A stretch of DNA of 6,560 nt from JABDPF01 sp036351575 (GTDB taxonomy: Bacteria; Pseudomonadota; Gammaproteobacteria; Xanthomonadales; SZUA-36), in the NCBI GenBank assembly GCA_036351575.1, contig JAZBPJ010000092.1, forward strand, positions 1 through 6,560. Direction: 5' to 3'. The translations under genes were made by a program, and so were the position numbers. Numbering within the stretch: position 1 is the stretch's first letter; each line of letters begins with the position of its first letter. Positions 1-6,181 of this stretch are shown in pieces. The notes beneath the pieces are model-generated. The model did no database searches, was not told where the DNA came from, and worked only from the letters and a program-made list of their open reading frames with translations.

Positions 1-609
1 GGTATCGGCGGTCTCGCGGTCGGCCTGGCCGCACGCGACCTGCTGGCCAACTTTTTTGGCGGCGTCACGGTCTTTATCGACCGCCCCTTCGGTATCGGCG
101 ACTGGGTGCTGCTCAAGGATCAGGGCATCGAGGGCACGGTGGAGGACATCGGCTGGCGCCAGACCGTGATCCGCAAGTTCGACCGGCGTCCGGTCTATGT
201 GCCCAACGCGCTGTTCACGACTGCCGCGGTCGAAACCCCGTCGCGCATGACCCACCGGCGCATCTACGAGACCATCGGTCTGCGCTATGACGATATCGGC
301 CAGGTGCAGGCCATTACGGACGAAGTGCGTGAAATGCTGCGGTCACACCCCGAAATCGACACCTCGCAAACGCTGATGGTGCATTTCAACGCTTTCGCCG
401 ATTCGTCGCTGGATTTTTTCATTTACTGCCTGACGCATACCACGAACTGGCAGCACTACCACGCCGTGAAGCAGGACGTGTTGTTGCAGATAGCGAATAT
501 CATCGGGGCGCACGGCGCATCCATCGCCTTCCCGACGCGCACGGTAAGGCTGCAGGGTGAGCCGGAACTCGAAGGGTTGCTGCCCGCCACAGATCAAAAG
601 GAGACGTGA
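1..609 (+). CDS. MscS-family mechanosensitive ion channel, YnaI-like (5'-truncated by window edge)
   Basis: Inner-membrane mechanosensitive channel that opens under membrane tension to release solutes during hypo-osmotic shock. The window holds the last 202 codons; the open frame continues upstream of base 1, so the start and outer transmembrane helices are missing. The first residues, GIGGLAVGLAARDLLANFFG, are the Gly/Ala-rich pore-lining helix TM3 typical of MscS. They are followed by the beta-domain entrance (VTVFIDRPFGIGDWV) and the conserved stretch YVPNALF. From about residue 80 of the fragment comes the cytoplasmic alpha/beta domain (SRMTHRRIYETIGLRYDD, then FADSSLDFFIYC). These blocks match E. 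coli YnaI as I remember it better than MscS itself. An internal ATG at 106 is not the true start because homology extends upstream. The TGA overlaps the ATG of the next gene by one base. Family call is firm; the YnaI subgroup is likely; gating properties cannot be inferred. Confidence 0.93.
   Translation, partial: GIGGLAVGLAARDLLANFFGGVTVFIDRPFGIGDWVLLKDQGIEGTVEDIGWRQTVIRKFDRRPVYVPNALFTTAAVETPSRMTHRRIYETIGLRYDDIGQVQAITDEVREMLRSHPEIDTSQTLMVHFNAFADSSLDFFIYCLTHTTNWQHYHAVKQDVLLQIANIIGAHGASIAFPTRTVRLQGEPELEGLLPATDQKET
598..603 (+). promoter_or_regulatory. Ribosome binding site deciding the phosphoribosyltransferase start
   Basis: AAGGAG lies inside the last codons of the channel gene, 5 nt before ATG 609. 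It supports ATG 609 rather than the GTG at 606, which would be only 2 nt away. Because ribosomes terminating at TGA 607-609 finish on the start codon, translational coupling is likely. Confidence 0.75.
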
Positions 610-1160
610 TGAAATTTCAACAGGACCCGAGAGCGATCCTGGAGCGGTCCACGCCGCTGGTCGGCCGTGAAGAGGTGCAGGACGCCGTGGAACGCATGGC
701 GGCGAAAATCAATGAATACTACGGCGACACGACGCTGATCATGCTGATCGTGATGACCGGGGCCGTGTTCCCGGCGGCCTGGCTGGCACCGCTTCTCAAG
801 ATGCCGTTTGAAATTGATTTCGTGCACGCATCGCGCTACTCCGGCGCGACCGAGGGCGGGGAAATCGATTTTCGCGTGCCGCCGCGGCTCAACCTGCAGG
901 ACCAGGTCGTGCTCGTCGTGGACGATATTTACGACATCGGCCTGACGCTGGAAATGATCGAAAATTACTGCAGGTCCCGCAACGCGCGTTCGGTCGAGAG
1001 CGCCGTGCTGGTGCGCAAGATTCATGACCGGCCGACCACGGAGCGCAAGCCGCGCTTCATCGGTCTCGAGGTCGAAGACAAGTACATCTTCGGCTGCGGC
1101 ATGGATGCCTATGAGCATTGGCGGCAGCTCGACGAAATCCGGGCTCTGGAGGAGGCGTGA
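609..1160 (+). CDS. hpt: Hypoxanthine-guanine phosphoribosyltransferase family protein
   Basis: Cytoplasmic purine salvage enzyme, predicted to convert hypoxanthine (and/or guanine) plus PRPP to IMP (GMP) and pyrophosphate. It has 183 residues, normal for bacterial members. The PRPP-binding loop is seen at residues 105-113 (DDIYDIGLT) after a hydrophobic strand (VVLVV), with Asp109 at the catalytic-base position. K137 sits where the family Lys contacts the 6-oxo group of the base. The C-terminal block FIGLEVEDKYIFGCGMD matches the family's purine-stacking region. The flexible-loop region is HASRYSGATEGG. I chose ATG 609 over the in-frame GTG at 606 because AAGGAG (598-603) lies 5 nt upstream and ATG gives the common TGATG overlap with the channel stop. 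Oddity: Ile110 occupies the loop position that is usually Thr or Glu. The next gene probably supplies its substrate hypoxanthine. Base specificity is inference, and the symbol is by family rather than proven orthology. Confidence 0.88.
   Translation: MKFQQDPRAILERSTPLVGREEVQDAVERMAAKINEYYGDTTLIMLIVMTGAVFPAAWLAPLLKMPFEIDFVHASRYSGATEGGEIDFRVPPRLNLQDQVVLVVDDIYDIGLTLEMIENYCRSRNARSVESAVLVRKIHDRPTTERKPRFIGLEVEDKYIFGCGMDAYEHWRQLDEIRALEEA
1148..1155 (+). promoter_or_regulatory. Ribosome binding site deciding the MTI/MTA phosphorylase start
   Basis: GGAGGAGG, a double Shine-Dalgarno match, ends 4 nt before ATG 1160 and lies within the end of the phosphoribosyltransferase gene. It favours ATG 1160 over the in-frame upstream ATG at 1118. 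The 14-residue leader from 1118 (Ala, Arg and Gly-rich) looks like out-of-frame coding sequence of the preceding gene and precedes the family's normal beginning. Confidence 0.75.
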
Positions 1161-1909
1161 TGGTCGCCGGAAAAACACTGGGCCTGATCGGCGGCACCGG
1201 GCTGACCCGGGTCGAAGGCCCGCTCGATGAACTGGAGATCGAAACGCCGTACGGACGGCCGTCGGCCCCGATCCGGGTCATGCAGGAGGGGCCCGTCACG
1301 CTGCTGTTCCTGCCGCGCCATGGCGACCCGCACGTGTACCCGCCGCATTGCGTGAACTACCGGGCCAACATCTGGGCGCTGCGCGAGGCCGGTGCCCGGC
1401 AGGTGCTCGCCGTTTCCGCGGTTGGCGGCATTACGGAACGATACGCCCCCGGCACGCTGGCGGCCTCGGACCAACTGGTCGATTTCACCTGGGGGCGCGA
1501 GCATACGTTTCACGATTCACCGGACGTTCCGCTGGTGCACGTCGATTTCACTCACCCCTACGAGGGACCGCTGCGGCGGGAACTCCTTCACGCCGCCGCT
1601 GACTCGGGGACGGCCATCGTGGATGGCGGCTGTATCGCCGTGTTCCAGGGTCCGCGTCTTGAGAGCGCGGCGGAGATTGAAATGGCCAGGCGCGCCGGCT
1701 GCGACCTGGCGGGGATGACCTCGCTGCCGGAAGCCGGGCTGGCCCGCGAACTGGGCCTCGATTACGCCGGCCTGGCGGTGGTGTCCAACTGGGCCGCGGG
1801 CGTGCACAGCGAGAGCATAAGCGAAGACGATATCGCCGCCACGCTGCTCGAGCCCATGACCCGTGTACGAAAACTGCTGGCGGTGCTGGCCCGCCGGCTG
1901 GGAGAATAA
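1160..1909 (+). CDS. S-methyl-5'-thioinosine phosphorylase (MTAP/PNP family)
   Basis: Cytoplasmic nucleoside phosphorylase of the MTAP/PNP family, 249 residues. It splits a 5'-methylthionucleoside with phosphate into the purine base and 5-methylthioribose-1-phosphate, recycling the by-product of polyamine or homoserine-lactone synthesis. Seen motifs: the N-terminal phosphate loop GLIGGTG (8-14), TPYGRPS (29-35), PRHGDPHVYPPHCVNYRANI (52-71), SAVGG (86-90) and MTSLPEAGLARELG from residue 186. At the base-recognition site the sequence is SNWAAG (209-214). Human MTAP has Asp220 and Asp222 here for adenine; this protein has Asn210 and Ala212, and Asn is what 6-oxopurine-specific PNPs use. That predicts methylthioinosine (hypoxanthine release) rather than methylthioadenosine, as reported for Pseudomonas aeruginosa PA3004. 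The start overlaps the phosphoribosyltransferase stop by one base; fadH follows after 3 nt. Alternative: a general PNP or true MTAP. Family certain, substrate inferred. Confidence 0.88.
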   Translation: MVAGKTLGLIGGTGLTRVEGPLDELEIETPYGRPSAPIRVMQEGPVTLLFLPRHGDPHVYPPHCVNYRANIWALREAGARQVLAVSAVGGITERYAPGTLAASDQLVDFTWGREHTFHDSPDVPLVHVDFTHPYEGPLRRELLHAAADSGTAIVDGGCIAVFQGPRLESAAEIEMARRAGCDLAGMTSLPEAGLARELGLDYAGLAVVSNWAAGVHSESISEDDIAATLLEPMTRVRKLLAVLARRLGE

Positions 1910-1912
1910 GCC

Positions 1913-3943
1913 GTGAACCCACCGTATCCGCACTTGCTCGAACCCCTCGACCTGGGCTTTGTGCAGCTGAGAAACCGCGTCCTGATGGGCTCCATGCATA
2001 CCGGGCTCGAAGATCGTGCGAAGGATTACGACCGTCTCGCGGCGTATTTCGCAGAACGCGCGGCCGGTGGCGTCGGGCTGATGGTTACCGGTGGCGTGGC
2101 GCCCAACATCGCCGGCTGGGTCAAGCCGTTCGGCGGATCGCTCATCGGCCCCTGGCAGGTCGCCCGGCATCGCAAGGTGACCGCGGCCGTGCATGCCGAG
2201 GGCGGCCGAATCTGCATGCAGATCCTGCACACCGGACGCTACGGCTATCACCCGTTCATCGTGGCGCCCTCCGCGATACGCTCGCCGATCACGCCGTTCC
2301 GGCCAAGGGCGCTCTCCGAGCGGGGCGTCAAAAGACAGATCCGCCACTTCGCCCGCGCGGCAAAACTCGCAAAACGCGCCGGCTACGACGGTGTCGAGGT
2401 GATGGGCTCAGAAGGTTATTTCATCAACCAGTTCACCACGCCGCGGGTGAACAGGCGCAAGGACGCCTGGGGCGGCGCAACCGAGGCCCGTTTTCGCATC
2501 GCGGTGGAAATCGTGCGCGCCGTCAGGGCGGCGGCCGGTCCCGATTTCATCATCATTTACCGGTTGTCGCTGCTCGACCTCGTTCCGGACGGAAATGCGT
2601 GGGACGAGATCGTTGCGCAGGCGAAGGCGGTCGAAGCGGCCGGAGCGACCATCATCAACAGCGGTATCGGCTGGCACGAAGCGCGCATCCCGACGATCGG
2701 GACGATGGTTCCGCGCGGCGGCTTCAGCTGGGTGACGCGCAAGCTGCGCGGCGAGGTCAGCGTGCCGGTCGTCGCCACCAACCGGATCAACACCCCGGAC
2801 GTCGCTGAAAAAATCCTGTCTGACGGTGACGCCGACATGGTCTCCATGGCGCGCCCGCTGCTGGCGGACGCGGAATTCGTGCGCAAGGCGGCCGAGGGCA
2901 GGGCCGACGAAATCAATGTCTGTATCGCCTGCAACCAGGCCTGTCTCGACCACGCTTTCGAAAACAAGGTCGCGTCCTGCCTGGTCAATCCGCAGGCCTG
3001 TCATGAAACGGAACTGCTGATCGAGCCGGCCAGTAAAGCGAAGTCGCTGGCGGTCGTCGGCGCCGGGCCGGCCGGAATGGCTTTTGCCTGCACGGCGGCG
3101 GGCCGCGGGCACAGGGTCACCCTGTTCGATGCCGCTGACCGTATCGGCGGCCAATTCAACATGGCCAAGCGCATTCCGGGCAAGGAAGAATTTTACGAGA
3201 CCTTGAAATACTACGGCAGGCAGCTGGAACTGAAGGGTGTGGACGTGCGCTTGAACACCCCGGTGTCCGCTGCAGACCTGGCCGGCTTTGACGAGGTCGT
3301 GCTCGCGACCGGCGTGATGCCCCGGACACCGGATATCGAAGGGATCGATCATTCTAAAGTACTGGGTTACATCGACGTGCTGGCCGGAGGCGCCGAGGTT
3401 GGGCGCCGTGTCGCCATCATCGGCGCCGGCGGGATCGGTTTCGACATGGCCGAATTCCTCGGCTCCGAGGCCCGCGAGGAACCGCAGTTCCCCCGTATCG
3501 AGGAATTTGCACGCGAGTGGGGGATCGATCTCGACCTGGAGGCGCGCGGCGGAATCGAGGGCATCAAGGCAAGGCCCGAGCCGCTGGCCCGGGAGATCTG
3601 GCTGCTGCAGCGCAAGCAGAGCAAGCCGGGCAAGGGACTGGGCAAGACCACGGGCTGGATCCACCGGCTCAGCCTGAACAAGCGCGGCGTGAACATGATG
3701 GGCGGCGTCGAATACCGGCGTATCGACGATGCCGGGCTGCACATTCGGCACGACGGCGAGGAGAAGCTGCTGGAAGTGGACAACGTGATCATCTGCGCCG
3801 GCCAGAGCCCGCGGCGCGACCTGCAGGAGCCGTTGCAGCGGGCGGGTGTGACGGTGCACCTGATCGGGGGAGCGGACGTGGCCGCCGAACTGGACGCCAA
3901 GCGGGCGATCAAGCAGGGAACGGAACTGGCGGCCGCGATCTGA
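1913..3943 (+). CDS. fadH: NADPH-dependent 2,4-dienoyl-CoA reductase
   Basis: Reduces 2,4-dienoyl-CoA intermediates with NADPH, allowing beta-oxidation of polyunsaturated fatty acids; a cytoplasmic FMN/FAD/4Fe-4S flavoenzyme. It has 676 residues (E. coli FadH about 672). Residues 1 to about 370 form the Old Yellow Enzyme-like TIM barrel, starting with RNRVLMGSMHTGLE. Y169 and H255 match the E. coli catalytic Tyr166 and His252. The iron-sulfur ligands C337, C340, C344 and C356 match E. coli 334/337/341/353 at the same +3 offset. Two Rossmann loops follow: GAGPAG (383-388) and GAGGIG (504-509). The late motif LGKTTGWIHR and the end ICAGQ...LIGG.DVA.ELDA are also typical. The start is GTG 1913: GGGAG (1900-1904) lies 8 nt upstream, and the N-terminus then matches the family, whereas the next ATG (1985) would cut into the barrel. 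It follows the phosphorylase by 3 nt, an unexpected partner. All key residues are intact, so it should be active. Confidence 0.96.
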   Translation: MNPPYPHLLEPLDLGFVQLRNRVLMGSMHTGLEDRAKDYDRLAAYFAERAAGGVGLMVTGGVAPNIAGWVKPFGGSLIGPWQVARHRKVTAAVHAEGGRICMQILHTGRYGYHPFIVAPSAIRSPITPFRPRALSERGVKRQIRHFARAAKLAKRAGYDGVEVMGSEGYFINQFTTPRVNRRKDAWGGATEARFRIAVEIVRAVRAAAGPDFIIIYRLSLLDLVPDGNAWDEIVAQAKAVEAAGATIINSGIGWHEARIPTIGTMVPRGGFSWVTRKLRGEVSVPVVATNRINTPDVAEKILSDGDADMVSMARPLLADAEFVRKAAEGRADEINVCIACNQACLDHAFENKVASCLVNPQACHETELLIEPASKAKSLAVVGAGPAGMAFACTAAGRGHRVTLFDAADRIGGQFNMAKRIPGKEEFYETLKYYGRQLELKGVDVRLNTPVSAADLAGFDEVVLATGVMPRTPDIEGIDHSKVLGYIDVLAGGAEVGRRVAIIGAGGIGFDMAEFLGSEAREEPQFPRIEEFAREWGIDLDLEARGGIEGIKARPEPLAREIWLLQRKQSKPGKGLGKTTGWIHRLSLNKRGVNMMGGVEYRRIDDAGLHIRHDGEEKLLEVDNVIICAGQSPRRDLQEPLQRAGVTVHLIGGADVAAELDAKRAIKQGTELAAAI

Positions 3944-4071
3944 CTGCGCGCAGGCCGGGAATGGTACTGATGGCACTGTCCCGATCCATGTTGTGTGGAT
4001 AACCTTCTGTTTTTGGCGGTTGCGGCTGCGACCGCCATCGATCCATGAAACCATTCAGAGTGAGAAGCACG
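3944..4071. other. Intergenic region between fadH and the S9 peptidase
   Basis: A 128-bp non-coding gap that probably separates two transcription units. It holds a 10-bp palindrome (CTGCGCGCAG, 3944-3953) directly after the fadH stop, a 9-bp direct repeat CGATCCATG (3982-3990 and 4039-4047) and a strong hairpin (4014-4037). A possible -10 element GATAAC (3998-4003) has no good -35 partner at 16-18 nt, so I do not call a promoter. No hairpin here is followed by a T-run on either strand, so no intrinsic terminator is supported. An in-frame ATG at 4045 could extend the peptidase but has no Shine-Dalgarno. Confidence 0.6.
4014..4037 (+). other. GC-rich hairpin upstream of the S9 peptidase
   Basis: TGGCGGTTGC (4014-4023), loop GGCT, GCGACCGCCA (4028-4037): a 10-bp stem with one G-T (G-U) wobble and a 4-nt loop. 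It ends 34 nt before the ATG. The T-run (4010-4014) precedes rather than follows it, so it is not a standard terminator on the + strand; on the - strand the hairpin is followed by A residues. It may be a 5'-leader structure, a DNA operator or a factor-assisted 3' end for the fadH transcript; the sequence does not decide. Confidence 0.4.
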
Positions 4072-6060
4072 ATGAAAAAAACCTTTCTTGCGGCCGCCGG
4101 AATCGCGGCCCTGGGGCTGAGCGCGGCGCTCGTTGCGGACGTCACGCGCAGCGAGGCGAACAACGGCAACCTGGTAATGGAGGACGTGCCGCCGATTCCG
4201 CAGTCGGTTGTTGCGGATCTCAACCGCTACCAGAACACGCGCAGCGCGGCTTTTCGCGGCTGGGACGTCGATGGCGAGGGTGTTTTCATCTCCACCCGCT
4301 TCGGCGACGTGAGCCAGATCCACTACGTGGCCCGTCCGGGCGGCGCCCGGACCCAGCTGACCTTCTTCGATGAGCCCGTCGGCGGGCTTTCACGCCAGCC
4401 GGACGGTTCAAAGATGGTGTTCACCATGGATGCCGGAGGCAGCGAATTCTCCCAGATTTTCCTGCTCGATCCGGCCAGTCTCGATGACGCGATCATGCTG
4501 ACCGACGGCGAGTCGCGCAACGGCGCGGTTGTCTGGAGCCGTGACGGGGACCGTATCGCTTACCAGAGCACGCGGCGCAACGGCGCGTCCAACGACATCT
4601 GGATGATGGAAATCGACAACCCGGAAACCGCAGGGATCGTGCTCGAATCGCCCGACGGAACCTGGTGGGGCCCGGTGGATTTTGCGCCTGAAAAAGCGCA
4701 GATCCTGGTGCTGAACTACGTCGGCAACATGGATTCCCGGGTTCACCTGCTGGATCTCGAAAGCGGCGAAACCCGCCTGCTGGCCGGCGACCCGGAAAAC
4801 GGCGGCGCGAACATTCCGATGGGCTTCGACCCCGATGGCAAAGGCTTTTTCTTCGTCACCGATCGTTCCGGGGAATTCCAGCAGCTGGCCTGGCAGTCAC
4901 TCGAGGAAGGCGCCGAGCCGAAGATCATCACCAAAGACATTCCCTGGGACGTCGAGGGCGGGGCGATGAGCGAAGACGGAAAACGCGGCGCGTTCACCGT
5001 CAACGAGAACGGCTTCTCCCGCCTGTACCTGATGGACCCGGCCAGCCATGAATTCGCCGCGGTCGACGGCCTGCCAACGGGTCTCGTGGGCAGCCTCGAG
5101 TTCAGCCCGGACGGCAGCCGTCTCGGCATGACGCTGAACACGCCGCAGACGCCCAGCGATTCCTTTACGCTGGAACTCGGCGACGGGCCGCTGGATTACG
5201 GCAAGCTGACGCGCTGGACCTTCAGCGAGGTAGGCCGGCTCGACACCGACAGCTTCGCGGTCCCGGAACTGGTCCGGTTCCCGACGTTCGACAGCGGCAA
5301 GGGCGGCCCGGACTCCATTCCGGCCTGGGTCTACCGGCCGGAAGGTGAAGGCCCGCACCCCGTGATCATCGACATTCACGGCGGACCGGAAGCACAGGCC
5401 CGCCCGATGTTCTCCAGTACCACCCAGATGTGGGTCCGGAAACTGGGCGCGGCGGTCATCGAGCCCAATGTGCGCGGTTCCGACGGCTACGGAAAGAGCT
5501 ACCGCGCGATGGATAACGGTTTCAAGCGCGAAGACTCGGTGCGTGATATCGGCGCGCTGCTGGACTGGATTCAGACCCAGCCTGACCTGGACGCGGATCG
5601 TGTCGCGGTATTCGGAGGCAGCTACGGCGGCTACATGGTGCTGGCGAGCGCCGTGCATTACAGCGACCGGCTGAAAGCCGCGGTCGACATCGTCGGTATC
5701 AGCAACTTCGTCACCTTCCTGGAGAATACCCAGAGCTACCGCCGTGACCTGCGGCGCGTCGAGTACGGTGACGAGCGCGATCCGGAAATGCGCAAGCACC
5801 TTGAGGCGATCAGCCCGCTGAACAATGTCGAGAAAATCGCCGTGCCGATGTTCGTCGTGCAGGGTCAGAACGACCCGCGCGTGCCGGTCACCGAGGCCGA
5901 GCAGATCGTCAAGGCGCTGCGCGAGGCCGGCCAGCCCGTCTGGTACATGAACGCCCTGAACGAGGGCCACGGATACCGCAAGAAAGAAAACCGCGATGTA
6001 TACCAGCAAGCGGTGGTCCTGTTCTTCCAGGAGCACCTGATCGGTGCCGGCAAGGAATAG
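4072..6060 (+). CDS. Exported S9-family serine peptidase (prolyl oligopeptidase / acylaminoacyl peptidase-like)
   Basis: Serine peptidase of 662 residues that cleaves oligopeptides, probably in the periplasm. The N-terminus (MKKTF, then an Ala/Leu/Gly-rich hydrophobic run to about residue 23) looks like a Sec signal peptide; the cleavage site is unclear (possibly after SEA near 29) and no lipobox Cys is seen. About residues 45-385 form a TolB/PD40-type beta-propeller with repeated blades of the pattern (S/D)xDGxxxxF: SRQPDGSKMVF, WSRDGDRIAY, FDPDGKGFFF, MSEDGKRGAF, FSPDGSRLGM. The C-terminal alpha/beta hydrolase has HGGP (436-439, oxyanion region), NVRGSDGYGKSY, nucleophile Ser517 in GGSYGGYM, Asp601 in GQNDPRVP and His633 in EGHG. 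Triad spacing (84 and 32 residues) fits S9. Start: ATG 4072 has GAGAAG at 4062-4067 and gives a clean signal peptide; ATG 4045 would add nine residues and lacks a Shine-Dalgarno. Exact specificity (dipeptidyl, acyl-aminoacyl or oligopeptidase) cannot be told. Confidence 0.93.
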   Translation: MKKTFLAAAGIAALGLSAALVADVTRSEANNGNLVMEDVPPIPQSVVADLNRYQNTRSAAFRGWDVDGEGVFISTRFGDVSQIHYVARPGGARTQLTFFDEPVGGLSRQPDGSKMVFTMDAGGSEFSQIFLLDPASLDDAIMLTDGESRNGAVVWSRDGDRIAYQSTRRNGASNDIWMMEIDNPETAGIVLESPDGTWWGPVDFAPEKAQILVLNYVGNMDSRVHLLDLESGETRLLAGDPENGGANIPMGFDPDGKGFFFVTDRSGEFQQLAWQSLEEGAEPKIITKDIPWDVEGGAMSEDGKRGAFTVNENGFSRLYLMDPASHEFAAVDGLPTGLVGSLEFSPDGSRLGMTLNTPQTPSDSFTLELGDGPLDYGKLTRWTFSEVGRLDTDSFAVPELVRFPTFDSGKGGPDSIPAWVYRPEGEGPHPVIIDIHGGPEAQARPMFSSTTQMWVRKLGAAVIEPNVRGSDGYGKSYRAMDNGFKREDSVRDIGALLDWIQTQPDLDADRVAVFGGSYGGYMVLASAVHYSDRLKAAVDIVGISNFVTFLENTQSYRRDLRRVEYGDERDPEMRKHLEAISPLNNVEKIAVPMFVVQGQNDPRVPVTEAEQIVKALREAGQPVWYMNALNEGHGYRKKENRDVYQQAVVLFFQEHLIGAGKE

Positions 6061-6094
6061 ACAACGCAGCATTTCGTTCTGGAGGCAGGTAAAT

Positions 6095-6123
6095 TTGAAG
6101 AAATATTAAACACGAAATATACT
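6095..6123 (+). promoter_or_regulatory. Sigma-70-type promoter for the winged-helix regulator gene
   Basis: TTGAAG (6095-6100, 4 of 6 matches to TTGACA), a 17-nt spacer, and TATACT (6118-6123, 5 of 6 matches to TATAAT). It lies in an AT-rich island inside otherwise GC-rich DNA, faces the regulator gene, and would start transcription near 6130, giving a leader of about 50 nt. Elements and spacing are seen; activity is inferred. Confidence 0.65.
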
Positions 6124-6125
6124 TC
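6097..6125. promoter_or_regulatory. Imperfect dyad overlapping the promoter, possible operator
   Basis: GAAG (6097-6100) with ATATT (6103-6107) on the left mirrors AATAT (6116-6120) with CTTC (6122-6125) on the right, with a one-base difference in spacing between the half-site parts. It overlaps the -35 element and the -10 element. Such a position suits a repressor site, possibly for the winged-helix protein encoded just downstream. AT-rich sequence makes chance dyads more common, so confidence is low. Confidence 0.3.
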
Positions 6126-6167
6126 ATCTATAAACCACGCCCGCTGGCGGGGCGCAAACGGTTGAAA

Positions 6168-6174
6168 AAGAGGG
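6168..6174 (+). promoter_or_regulatory. Ribosome binding site deciding the regulator start
   Basis: AAGAGGG ends 7 nt before ATG 6182. No in-frame start codon with similar support lies upstream, so this fixes the start of the truncated regulator gene. Confidence 0.65.
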
Positions 6175-6181
6175 TCGGAAC

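Larger units (their letters stand above)
6061..6181. other. Intergenic region between the S9 peptidase and the winged-helix regulator gene
   Basis: A 121-bp non-coding stretch. The central part, about 6091-6135, is markedly AT-rich compared with the rest of the window and carries the promoter and dyad described separately. After it comes a GC-rich segment with a short inverted repeat (6140-6151), then the ribosome binding site. No T-run-tailed hairpin is present after the peptidase stop, so its terminator is not visible. Confidence 0.7.

Noticed and set aside
1517..2347. Open frame of 276 codons on the - strand across the phosphorylase-fadH junction
   Set aside because: Both + strand genes beneath it are clearly real; the - strand translation has no recognisable domain.
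3944..3953. 10-bp palindrome CTGCGCGCAG right after the fadH stop, considered as a terminator
   Set aside because: It has no loop of its own and no T-run follows, so it does not fit an intrinsic terminator.
3998..4003. GATAAC as a -10 element for the peptidase gene
   Set aside because: No convincing -35 hexamer lies 16-18 nt upstream and no correctly spaced extended -10 TG is present.
2408..4054. Long open frame of 548 codons on the - strand opposite fadH
   Set aside because: It lies opposite a gene with all catalytic and cluster residues conserved; the translation is low-complexity, rich in Arg/Asp/His, and has no recognisable motif. High third-position GC produces such shadow frames.
4897..6072. 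Open frame of 391 codons on the - strand opposite the S9 peptidase
   Set aside because: It shadows the peptidase catalytic domain, whose triad is intact, and it has no family motif or good ribosome binding site.
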